Origin: JBEKCB01 sp052139675
GTDB taxonomy: Bacteria > Planctomycetota > Brocadiia > CAIUPP01
Assembly: GCA_052139675.1 (NCBI GenBank)
Contig: JBKQWE010000054.1
Location: 1 to 29,245 of the forward strand
Direction: 5' to 3'
DNA length: 29,245 nt
The position numbers and the translations under genes were made by a program. The notes under the pieces were generated by a model. It did not search any database, was not told the DNA's origin, and worked only from the letters and a program-made list of their open reading frames with translations. Of the stretch, positions 16,194 through 22,951 are shown piece after piece (position 1 is the first letter of the stretch; each line of letters opens with the position of its first letter).

Positions 16194-16647
16194 GGTTTTT
16201 CTCCACAGGGTTCAACAGCTCTTCGATAATCTCGATCGCGTCGCGGATGGCCCTGGGGCAAATAGTCTGGTGGCGGCCGCTCTCGAGGGCGTACTTGTAG
16301 CCTTCCGCGGTGGACAGGTCGCAGCCGATGATGTCGCGGCAGAGGAGCGATCCGCTGCGCGCCTTGAAGCGCGCGAGAAATTCCTGCGCGATGCGGTTGG
16401 CCTCCGCCTTGGCCGCAAGGTCTGTTGCGTCCTTCACGGCGCATTTCAGCCCGACGGTCATCAGCGCGCCGGTCGCAGCGCCGCAAACGTTGCCGGTGCG
16501 GCCGATGCCGCCACCGAACGCCTGCGCCACCCGCACCGCCGTCTCGCGCGGCAAGCCGTAGTCCGGGCCGCAGCTCGCCAGGACGGACTGCGCGCAGTTG
16601 TATCCCTGAAGGAACATCGCCACGGCGTCGTCGCCGTTCTTGCTCAT
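16180..16647 (-). CDS. C_GCAxxG_C_C family putative redox protein
   Basis: 155 residues of the small cysteine-rich C_GCAxxG_C_C family, whose biochemical role is not established. Visible markers are GYNCAQSV (C18), the glycine-rich FGGGIGRTGNVCGAATGAL (C55), SLLCRDIIGCDLS (C103, C109) and ICPRAI (C130). These cysteines can bind metal or form disulfides. ATG 16647 is preceded by AGGAGG with good spacing, so it is preferred over the upstream in-frame ATG at 16680. The stop overlaps arsM by 14 nt. Its position between the thioredoxin-like gene and arsM suggests a redox or arsenic-binding helper role; this is inference from context. Confidence 0.85.
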   Translation of the reverse strand: MSKNGDDAVAMFLQGYNCAQSVLASCGPDYGLPRETAVRVAQAFGGGIGRTGNVCGAATGALMTVGLKCAVKDATDLAAKAEANRIAQEFLARFKARSGSLLCRDIIGCDLSTAEGYKYALESGRHQTICPRAIRDAIEIIEELLNPVEKNHETK

Positions 16648-16730
16648 GGTTTTCCTCCTGCAACGACGACTTCGCTTCATGCTCCGGCCGAGCGAAAGGG
16701 CTCCGCCGGAACCACAGGAATCGTTCTTCC

Positions 16731-16751
16731 GCGCCGCCTCACGGGCGGCGC
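16731..16751 (-). other. Intercistronic GC hairpin in the arsenic operon
   Basis: Perfect 8-bp inverted repeat, GCGCCGCC/GGCGGCGC, with a 5-nt loop, in the 120-nt gap between the thioredoxin-like gene and the C_GCAxxG_C_C gene. A weaker 6-bp repeat, TCCGGC (16683-16688) and GCCGGA (16705-16710), lies nearby. No T-run follows, so mRNA processing or stability is more likely than full termination. It may lower expression of the last two genes relative to arsR-arsC-acr3. Confidence 0.5.
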
Positions 16752-16767
16752 AACGCCGTCACTTCCC

Positions 16768-17817
16768 TCAGCCAAAGCCTGTGCCGGTCGCCGTGAACTT
16801 GACGGCGCCGGGCGCCAGGCCCAGCGAGGTCTCAATGGCCGACCCCAGGTTGGCCCAGATCGCTTCGCCCTGATAGCCGACCTTGCCGGCCGGGCTGACG
16901 TAAACGACGATCGGGACCGAATGCACGTTCCACCGGTCGCGCGTGGCCGCCCCAACGTCGTAAAGGACCGGCGCGCCGGGGTCGTTCCGGCCGTAGAATT
17001 CCCGCACGTCGGACTGCGAATCGCCGGTGTTCAGGACGACTGCGTTAACGTTCCGCCCGGCGAGCGTCTTCGAGACGGTCGGCATCTCCCGCAACGCGGC
17101 CGCCGAGAAAGGACAGGTGGTATCCACGAACAGCAGCACCAGCCCGCCGCTTCCCTTGTACTCGCCCAGGGGCTTGATCCGGTCCTTCAGGTCGGGCAGT
17201 TTGTCCGCCAGGAGCTTCTCGACGTCGAGCTCCCTTGCGCCGAACTGCGGCGCGTTGCCGCCTGGGTCCTGGTTCTCGGCCACGAGAGCCTGGGCCCACT
17301 TCACCAGGTTCTCCTGCGGGTAATTGCCCTGATAGCGGATGTGCCCGAACTTGTCCGCCAGCAGGAACGTGGGATAGGCCGTGGCGCTGAGCGCCTTGGC
17401 CAGAGCGGACTGGCTGTCCCGGTAGACGGGAAACGGCGGCGCCTTGTCTTTGAAGTACTGGGCGACGGCTGCGTCGTCCGGGTTGCCTTCCACTCGAACG
17501 AACGCCAGGCCGGGCACGGTTCCGGCCGTTTGCAGGGCGATCATGTTGTCGAGGCCCTGTCCGCTCAACACGCAGCCGACCATTCCGAACTCGATCAGGA
17601 CGGGCTTGCCCTCCAACTTCAGGCCGCTGAGGAAGCCGGCCAGCGCGAGTTCCTTCGGCGACTTGGCGGCGGGCGAAGTCGCGCAACCGACGCCAGCGAC
17701 AGGTTTCTGCTGCACGTCGGCGCCGGGCTTGCACCCGGACCAGAGCAGGCAACCGGCCGCCAGCGCCACGCCCAGGACGATTCCTGCAGGCGAACATCGT
17801 GTCAGTTTCGCATCCAT
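16768..17817 (-). CDS. Lipoprotein with two thioredoxin-fold domains (CxxS sites)
   Basis: 349 residues from ATG 17817, chosen because GGAGG lies 7 nt upstream, just after the acr3 stop. The signal sequence holds two lipobox candidates, LAAGC (C23) and LWSGC (C29), so the protein is probably exported and lipid-anchored. Domain 1 (about 55-185) has LIEFGMVGCVLS, in which the active site is C82-VL-S85, and a cis-proline block TAYPTFLL (P149). Domain 2 (about 195-335) has LLFVDTTCPFS, C235-PF-S238, and HSVPIVVYV (P302). Both sites are CxxS instead of CxxC, so this is not an ordinary dithiol thioredoxin. Its position directly after acr3 suggests a role in extracytoplasmic arsenical or thiol handling. 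It cannot simply serve cytoplasmic ArsC if it is exported. Confidence 0.75.
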   Translation of the reverse strand: MDAKLTRCSPAGIVLGVALAAGCLLWSGCKPGADVQQKPVAGVGCATSPAAKSPKELALAGFLSGLKLEGKPVLIEFGMVGCVLSGQGLDNMIALQTAGTVPGLAFVRVEGNPDDAAVAQYFKDKAPPFPVYRDSQSALAKALSATAYPTFLLADKFGHIRYQGNYPQENLVKWAQALVAENQDPGGNAPQFGARELDVEKLLADKLPDLKDRIKPLGEYKGSGGLVLLFVDTTCPFSAAALREMPTVSKTLAGRNVNAVVLNTGDSQSDVREFYGRNDPGAPVLYDVGAATRDRWNVHSVPIVVYVSPAGKVGYQGEAIWANLGSAIETSLGLAPGAVKFTATGTGFG

Positions 17818-17827
17818 CGCTGCCTCC

Positions 17828-18934
17828 TTATTGCGCCGAGCGGTCGCCAACGACGCAGCCGGGCGCGACCTCGGCCGGCTCGCCGGGGAACCATTTCTTC
17901 CTGAGCCACAGGCTGACGTTCACCAGGCCGATCAGGGCCGGCACTTCCACGAGCGGGCCGATGACCGCCGCGAAGGCGGCGCCGTGGTTGATGCCGAACA
18001 CCCCGACGGCCACCGCGATGGCCAGCTCGAAGTTATTGCTGGCCGCCGTGAAGGAGAGCGTGGCGCTCCGGGCGTAATTCGCGCCGACCTTCCGGCTCAT
18101 CCAGAAACTCGCCAGGAACATCACGGCGAAGTAGATCAGCAGCGGCACGGCGATCAGCACCACGTCGAGCGGCCGGGCGATGATCTTCCGGCCCTGCATC
18201 GAGAACATGACCACAATCGTGAACAGCAGCGCCACGAGCGTGATCGGGCTGATCTTCGGAATGAAGGCGCCGTGATACCACGCCTTGCCCTTGAGCTTGA
18301 CCAGGACCGCGCGCGTGATCATGCCGGCCAGGAACGGAATGCCCAGGTAGATGAACACGCTCCGCGCGATCTGCCCGATGGTGATGGCCGAGGTGTCGGC
18401 CCCGGCAAAACCCAGAATCGGCGGCAGGACGGTGATGAAGAGCCACGCGTACACGCTGTAGAAGAATACCTGGAAGATCGAGTTGAACGCCACCAGCCCG
18501 GCGGCGTATTCGGCGTCGCCTTTGGCCAGGTCGTTCCACACGATGACCATCGCGATGCAGCGGGCAAGGCCGATCATAATCAGGCCGATCATGAACTCCG
18601 GCCGGCCGCGCAGGAACAGAATCGCCAGGCCGAACATCAGGACCGGGCCGATGACCCAGTTCTGGACCAGCGACAGGCCCAGCACTTTGTAATTGCGGAA
18701 GACGTCGCCGAGCTCCTCGTACTTCACCTTCGCCAGCGGCGGGTACATCATCAGGATGAGGCCGACGGCGATGGGAATGCTCGTCTGCGTCCCGGCCGGG
18801 CGCAGCGAGCCGATCCAGTCGCCGACGCCCGGCGCGAGATATCCCAGCAGCACGCCCGCCGCCATGGCCAGAAAAATCCAGAGCGTCAGGTACCGGTCGA
18901 GAAAGGACAATCTCCTGGTGAGACTTTCCGCCAT
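17828..18934 (-). CDS. acr3: Arsenite efflux permease Acr3
   Basis: Exports As(OH)3 from the cytoplasm, driven by the membrane potential or proton gradient. The protein is 368 residues with about ten helices. Family hallmarks are LMMYPPLAKVKYEE (61-74), the TM4 motif GLARCIAMVIVWNDLAKGD with the essential cysteine C126, and SFTAASNNFELAIAVAVGVF with the conserved glutamate E303. All known functional residues of the Acr3 family that can be checked are present. The start ATG at 18934 has GGAG about 7 nt upstream. It lies 24 nt after the arsC fusion and 10 nt before the thioredoxin-like gene, so it is in the same transcript. Confidence 0.96.
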   Translation of the reverse strand: MAESLTRRLSFLDRYLTLWIFLAMAAGVLLGYLAPGVGDWIGSLRPAGTQTSIPIAVGLILMMYPPLAKVKYEELGDVFRNYKVLGLSLVQNWVIGPVLMFGLAILFLRGRPEFMIGLIMIGLARCIAMVIVWNDLAKGDAEYAAGLVAFNSIFQVFFYSVYAWLFITVLPPILGFAGADTSAITIGQIARSVFIYLGIPFLAGMITRAVLVKLKGKAWYHGAFIPKISPITLVALLFTIVVMFSMQGRKIIARPLDVVLIAVPLLIYFAVMFLASFWMSRKVGANYARSATLSFTAASNNFELAIAVAVGVFGINHGAAFAAVIGPLVEVPALIGLVNVSLWLRKKWFPGEPAEVAPGCVVGDRSAQ

Positions 18935-18958
18935 CCCAAAACTCCGTTATAACCGGCC

Positions 18959-19825
18959 TCATTGCGGCTGCTGCATCCACGCCCTGATGCGCGCCTCGAT
19001 CTGGTCGCGCACCTGCCGGAATTTCGCCAGCTTTTGCTCCTCGCTTCCCTGCTCCTGGGCGGGGTCTTCGAACGGCCAGAACAGCCGCGCGGTTATGCCG
19101 GGGAAAGTCGTCGGACAGTTGCGGTCAGCCTGCGCGCAGACAGTGATGAGGTACCGGAAGTGCATCTTGCCCAAATATTCACGGACGCTCTTGGAGCGCT
19201 GGCTCCGAATGTCGAGTCCGACCTCCTCCATGACGCGCACCGCCAGCGGATGGATCGGCTGGGGCGACAGCCCCGCACTGTGAGGCTCGAAGAGATCTCC
19301 GCCGTACTTGCGCAGGAAAGCCTCGGCCATCTGACTGCGGCATGAATTGCCTGTGCATAAGAAGAGCACGCGCGTCTTTTGCGCCGGGACCGCGCCGGTC
19401 AATGCCTCCGGAAGGCGCTCGACAAAGGCGCGGATCTCGTCCCGCACGCGCCGGTAATGCCCCAGCGCCTCCTCTTCGGTCCCGGCGTCCCTGGCGAGGC
19501 GCGGCGGATCGTCGAATCCCACGTGGACGATCTTCGCCTTGCCGGGGAACAGCGGGCAGCTCTCGTGCGCGTGGTCGCAGACGGTCACCACGTAGTCGAA
19601 AGGCACGTCCTTCACTTCGGCTACGCTCTTCGAGCGCTGGCGCGAGATGTCCACTCCGGCCTCGGCCATCGCCTTGACCGCCAGCGGGTTCAGCCCGTGG
19701 GTCTCGATGCCGGCGGACCAAGCTTCGATCACGTCGCCTTTGAGGCGCCGCGCCCAGCCCTCCGCCATCTGGCTGCGGCAGGAATTGCCCGTGCAGAGGA
19801 ACAATATCTTGAGCTTGTTCGCCAT
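18959..19825 (-). CDS. arsC: Tandem fusion of two thioredoxin-type arsenate reductases (ArsC-ArsC)
   Basis: 288 residues made of two complete low-molecular-weight-phosphatase-like ArsC domains. Domain 1 (about 5-140) has the P-loop C11-TGNSCR-S and the redox pair VC83DHAHESC90P; the general-acid block is FDDPP (104-108). Domain 2 (about 151-285) repeats this with C157-TGNSCR-S, VC230AQADRNC237P and FEDP (252-255). Each half therefore keeps all three cysteines of the thioredoxin-linked arsenate reductase cascade (C10, C82, C89 in the staphylococcal enzyme). The linker is short (about 141-150). The two domains are clearly divergent, so this is not a very recent duplication. The single domain is normally about 130-140 residues. 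It lies 20 nt after arsR and 24 nt before acr3. Confidence 0.94.
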   Translation of the reverse strand: MANKLKILFLCTGNSCRSQMAEGWARRLKGDVIEAWSAGIETHGLNPLAVKAMAEAGVDISRQRSKSVAEVKDVPFDYVVTVCDHAHESCPLFPGKAKIVHVGFDDPPRLARDAGTEEEALGHYRRVRDEIRAFVERLPEALTGAVPAQKTRVLFLCTGNSCRSQMAEAFLRKYGGDLFEPHSAGLSPQPIHPLAVRVMEEVGLDIRSQRSKSVREYLGKMHFRYLITVCAQADRNCPTTFPGITARLFWPFEDPAQEQGSEEQKLAKFRQVRDQIEARIRAWMQQPQ

Positions 19826-19845
19826 ATCTCATTCCACGGCAGTGA

Positions 19846-20208
19846 CTAACTACGATACCGCTCGCAAAGTTGCCGTATGTCCATCTTGCGGACCGCCTTG
19901 AGCCGAACGGCGTCGCGCGCGACCTGCGGGTCTTTCGCGAGCGACCGGCGGACCCAGCGCAGCGCCTCGCGCGCGGCCTCCGGCGCGTCCCGGCCGGCGA
20001 GTCGGTAGTAGATCCAGCGCCCTTCCTTGCGCGACTCGACCAGCCCGGCCCGATGCAGGATGTCCAGGTGCTTCGAGACCGTCGAGGGCGCCAGTTCCAG
20101 CAGCGCGACGACCCGGCAGACGCACAGTTCGCCGTCGCGCAGGCACATCAGCGCCCGCGTCCGGTTGTCGTCGGCCAGCGCCTTCGCGACGCCCATGAAC
20201 TCCTTCAT
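19846..20208 (-). CDS. arsR: ArsR-family arsenite-responsive repressor
   Basis: 120 residues, a winged-helix dimeric repressor that releases DNA when As(III) binds. The recognition helix is PSTVSKHLDILHRAGLV (41-57) and the wing is RKEGRWIYYRL (60-70). The As(III) site is the ELCVC motif (C29, C31), as in the plasmid-type ArsR ELCVCDL motif; here the third cysteine three residues further on is replaced, so C22 or C115 may supply the third thiol. ATG 20208 is preceded by GGGAG; a longer in-frame reading from 20601 is disfavoured because the promoter (-10 at 20239-20244) lies inside it. First gene of the arsenic operon, divergent from the YfhO-like gene. Confidence 0.94.
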   Translation of the reverse strand: MKEFMGVAKALADDNRTRALMCLRDGELCVCRVVALLELAPSTVSKHLDILHRAGLVESRKEGRWIYYRLAGRDAPEAAREALRWVRRSLAKDPQVARDAVRLKAVRKMDIRQLCERYRS

Positions 20209-20229
20209 CTTTTGCTCCCATACTTCGCC

Positions 20230-20245
20230 ATATAACGAATTATAT
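20230..20245. promoter_or_regulatory. Probable ArsR operator
   Basis: On the minus strand it reads ATATAATTCGTTATAT, a perfect 6-bp inverted repeat (ATATAA/TTATAT) with a 4-nt spacer. It contains the -10 box of the arsR promoter. The AT-rich dyad in GC-rich DNA and its placement are typical of ArsR/SmtB operators that block RNA polymerase. ArsR binding here is inferred. Confidence 0.7.
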
Positions 20246-20267
20246 CGCGCCGCGGGCGGCCTGTCAA
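20239..20267 (-). promoter_or_regulatory. Perfect sigma70 promoter for the arsenic operon
   Basis: TTGACA (20267-20262), exactly 17 bp, then TATAAT (20244-20239): a full consensus promoter. Transcription should start near 20232, inside the operator, giving a 24-nt leader to arsR. A promoter this strong implies tight repression by ArsR. Confidence 0.85.
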
Positions 20268-20275
20268 GCGCCTCG

Positions 20276-20305
20276 TTGACACGCGCCGCCGCAATGGCGG
20301 ATAAT
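20276..20305 (+). promoter_or_regulatory. Strong promoter for the YfhO-like gene
   Basis: TTGACA (20276-20281), 18 bp, then GATAAT (20300-20305, 5/6). Its -35 is 8 bp from the -35 of the arsR promoter on the other strand, so the two promoters are back to back. Transcription would start near 20312. Confidence 0.65.
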
Positions 20306-20328
20306 CCCGCCGAGGGAAGAGGCGCCTC

Positions 20329-20357
20329 ATGCCGTAATGACAGCGGGTCCGCAATGA
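20329..20357 (+). other. Two overlapping mini-ORFs leading into the YfhO-like gene
   Basis: ATG-CCG-TAA (20329-20337) follows a purine-rich GGGAAGAGG. Its TAA overlaps a second ATG (TAATG), which encodes M-T-A-G-P-Q and stops at 20355-20357, overlapping the main ATG at 20354 as ATGA. A chain of coupled starts and stops is visible. Use as a translational leader is inference, and chance is possible. Confidence 0.35.
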
Positions 20358-22912
20358 GTCCAAAGAGAGAAAAGACGGGCGCGGCGGCCGGCGCGGGGAC
20401 GGAGCGCCCGCGGCGCACGTGGCTCGCCGCCGCGATCCTGCTGGCCTTCGTGCTCGTGATCTTCGGCGACGTGCTCTTCGCGGCCGGGGATCGGGTCGTC
20501 TCCGAAGCCCGCACCGACATCTGCCTGCAATACGCGCCGTGGCGGGACTTCGGCTTTTCGCAGTTGCGCCACGGGAATTTCCCCCTGTGGAACCCGCACA
20601 TCTTTTCCGGCGCGCCGTTCTTCGGCGGGGCTCAGACGGGACTGCTCTATCCGTTGAATTCCCTCTACCTCTTCCTGCCGCTGGCCCGCGCGATCAACTG
20701 GGGCGTGGCGCTGCACGTGTTCCTGGGCGGCCTGTTCATGTACCTGTGGGCGAGCCGGCGCGGGCTGCGTTTCCTGGCCTGCCTGTTCTGCGGCGCGCTG
20801 TGGATGTTCTGCGGGCAGCACTATTACCACGTCATGGCCGGTCACCTGACCGGCTTGATCTCAACCGCGTGGATCCCGCTGCTGTTCCTTACGCTGGACG
20901 GATTGTTCGAGGAGGAGAACGCCTCCCTAACTCCGCGCTCCGTGCTCCGCACTCTGCGCTCCAGGCGGGTTCTGCTGGGCTCGCTGACGATTGCGATGAT
21001 GGCCCTCGGCGGCGACCCGCAGTATCTCTTCCACGTCGGCGTGGCCGCCGCGATCTATTCGGCGCTCTGCTGGGTGCGGACCGCGAACCGGGCGCGGATC
21101 CTGGCGGGGCTCGCGGCGATGTGCGCCGTCGGCGCTGCGATCGCGGCCGTGCAGATCCTTTCGGGCATGGAGACCACCGCCGAGAGCCTGCGCGGCGGGC
21201 ACGGCGTGCCGTACGACTTCGCCGCCGTGTTCTGGCTGCCGCCGGAGAATTTCCTGACGTTCCTGGCGCCCGGGTTCTTCGGCCCCGAGACGGAGACGGC
21301 CTTTTTCCGGTACTGGGGCCGGTGCTTCGTGTGGGAGATGTGCCTGTTCATCGGCGTCACCGGCCTGCTGCTGGCGATTTACGGCGCGATCACCGGCGAC
21401 CGCGCGAAGCGGCGGTTCTCGCTTGCGATGGCGGCGATCTTGCTGGTGCTCGCGCTGGGAGCCTGGCTGCCGCCGGTCGTGACCGGGATTTTCCCTTCCC
21501 TCATCGGCGCGGTCCTGCTGGTGAAGTTCTGGAAGGCGGGCGCGGATAGGCCGCGGCTGCGGCTGGTCATCCGGACGGCGCTGATCCTGCTGCTGGCGGC
21601 GGTCCTGGCGCTGTGGTCGTTCACGCCGATCTTCCACGTGCGGCTTTTCCGCCTCCTTTACGACTGGGCGCCGGGGTTCAACCGGTTCCGCGGCATGTCG
21701 AAATTCGCCGTGCCGGCCACGGCGTTCCTGGTGCTGCTTTCGGGCATCGGGCTGGACCGGCTCCTGCGCGCGGAGAAAATCAACGCGCGCCTGGCGGCGG
21801 CGCCGCTGTTGCTGGCGGCGCTGCTGATCGGCCTCGGCGCGGGCATGGCCCTTTCGGTGGGGCCGGACCAGCCGGCGCCCTGGTGGTGGCAGATCATGCG
21901 CACCGTCCGCGACACACCGCAGATTCACATGTATAACAAGTTTTACAACGATCCCGCGTTCGCGCGACAGGCCCAGGTCCATGCCGGCCAAACGCTGCTG
22001 TGGGCGGCGGTCCCGGCCGCGATCGCCGGCATCTGCCTGCTCGTCCTCAAATCGCCGCGGAGACTCGCCCTCTGCCTGGCGGTTCTCGGCATGGCCGAGA
22101 TGCTCGTCTTCGCCGGGTCGCTGAGGACGTCGTTCGATCTCTCGAAGAGAGCGTTCGGCCTCAGGGATTTCTTCCAAAGCCACCCGGGCGACTTCCGCGT
22201 CCTGCAGCCGGCCGAGGGCGATTTCGTCATGGCCGCCGGCGGATACGACATCTGGGGATACGGCCCGCTGGTGCCCGAGCGCTACGGGCGCTTCATGTGG
22301 TTCACGCAGGGCATAGACCCGGACGTGGCGGAGCCTTCCCTGCCGTTCCGCCTGTACCTGCCGATCTACAAAATGCTCCGCTGCCGCTACAGCATCCTGC
22401 CGGCCATCCCCGCGGAGATTCACGACATCCTGCCGCACGTCATGCTGATGCGGGACTACGCTCTCCTGACGAAGCGCGACGACATCTTCGCCGCGCTGAT
22501 TGACGTGCGCTTCGATCCGAGTCGCCAGGTGATCCTCGAGTCGCCGCCCGACCCGCAGCCCGCGCCGGCGAGCAAGCCGGGTTATGCGGCGGTGGTGGAA
22601 GAGGGCACGGACTACCTGGTCATCGAGGCGGAGACTGAGCGGCCGGCGATCCTGCTGGTGACCGACGACTATTCCGCCGGCTGGCGCGCGCGCCCGCTGG
22701 AGAGCGGCCCGCAGTCGCGCTACGAGATCCTGCCCGCGAACTACTGCCTGCGCGCGGTGCCGCTGCAGGCGGGCCACCACAAAATCCTGATGGAGTACGC
22801 GCCGAGGGGGTTCCGGATCGGCTGGTGGATTTCCATCGCCGGGTCGGCCGCCTGGCTTGCGGCGCTCGGGTGGCTGCTCGCGAGGAAGCGGTTGGCTGAC
22901 AATGAGCGGTGA
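20354..22912 (+). CDS. Large YfhO-like polytopic membrane protein
   Basis: 852 residues. Resembles the YfhO family, which is linked to glycosylation of lipoteichoic or other surface polymers and is probably a GT-C fold. After an N-terminal basic region and helix 1 (about 21-40) comes the family signature: an acidic loop SEARTDICLQYAPWRD, then GNFPLWNPHIFSGAPFFG and LYPLNSLYLFLP. About 12 helices follow, then a soluble C-terminal domain (about 600-800) containing the typical VEEGTDYLVIEAETERPAIL and LLVTDDYSAGWRARP blocks, and a last helix. ATG 20354 is preferred because the upstream in-frame ATG (20294) lies inside the predicted promoter. The ribosome site is weak, and two mini-ORFs precede it. 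The substrate is unknown. Confidence 0.82.
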   Translation: MSPKREKTGAAAGAGTERPRRTWLAAAILLAFVLVIFGDVLFAAGDRVVSEARTDICLQYAPWRDFGFSQLRHGNFPLWNPHIFSGAPFFGGAQTGLLYPLNSLYLFLPLARAINWGVALHVFLGGLFMYLWASRRGLRFLACLFCGALWMFCGQHYYHVMAGHLTGLISTAWIPLLFLTLDGLFEEENASLTPRSVLRTLRSRRVLLGSLTIAMMALGGDPQYLFHVGVAAAIYSALCWVRTANRARILAGLAAMCAVGAAIAAVQILSGMETTAESLRGGHGVPYDFAAVFWLPPENFLTFLAPGFFGPETETAFFRYWGRCFVWEMCLFIGVTGLLLAIYGAITGDRAKRRFSLAMAAILLVLALGAWLPPVVTGIFPSLIGAVLLVKFWKAGADRPRLRLVIRTALILLLAAVLALWSFTPIFHVRLFRLLYDWAPGFNRFRGMSKFAVPATAFLVLLSGIGLDRLLRAEKINARLAAAPLLLAALLIGLGAGMALSVGPDQPAPWWWQIMRTVRDTPQIHMYNKFYNDPAFARQAQVHAGQTLLWAAVPAAIAGICLLVLKSPRRLALCLAVLGMAEMLVFAGSLRTSFDLSKRAFGLRDFFQSHPGDFRVLQPAEGDFVMAAGGYDIWGYGPLVPERYGRFMWFTQGIDPDVAEPSLPFRLYLPIYKMLRCRYSILPAIPAEIHDILPHVMLMRDYALLTKRDDIFAALIDVRFDPSRQVILESPPDPQPAPASKPGYAAVVEEGTDYLVIEAETERPAILLVTDDYSAGWRARPLESGPQSRYEILPANYCLRAVPLQAGHHKILMEYAPRGFRIGWWISIAGSAAWLAALGWLLARKRLADNER

Positions 22913-22934
22913 TACCGCATAGAACACCCCGAAA

Positions 22935-22951
22935 GGATAATCACATTATCC
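22935..22951 (-). terminator. Small inverted repeat at the end of the JAB gene
   Basis: GGATAAT (22935-22941), 3 nt, ATTATCC (22945-22951). It includes the TAA stop of the minus-strand gene and is followed on that strand by TTTC. It lies in the convergent junction with the YfhO-like gene. The stem is AT-rich and short, so termination is only possible. Confidence 0.3.

Noticed and set aside
16192..18952. Plus-strand open frames of 570 and 502 codons across the arsenic operon
   Set aside because: Antisense shadows of the C_GCAxxG_C_C, thioredoxin-like and acr3 genes, very rich in His, Gln, Asp and Arg with no domain.
20927..22927. 666-codon minus-strand frame opposite the YfhO-like gene
   Set aside because: Extremely Arg/Gln/His-rich antisense frame. 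The plus strand has membrane helices and family motifs.
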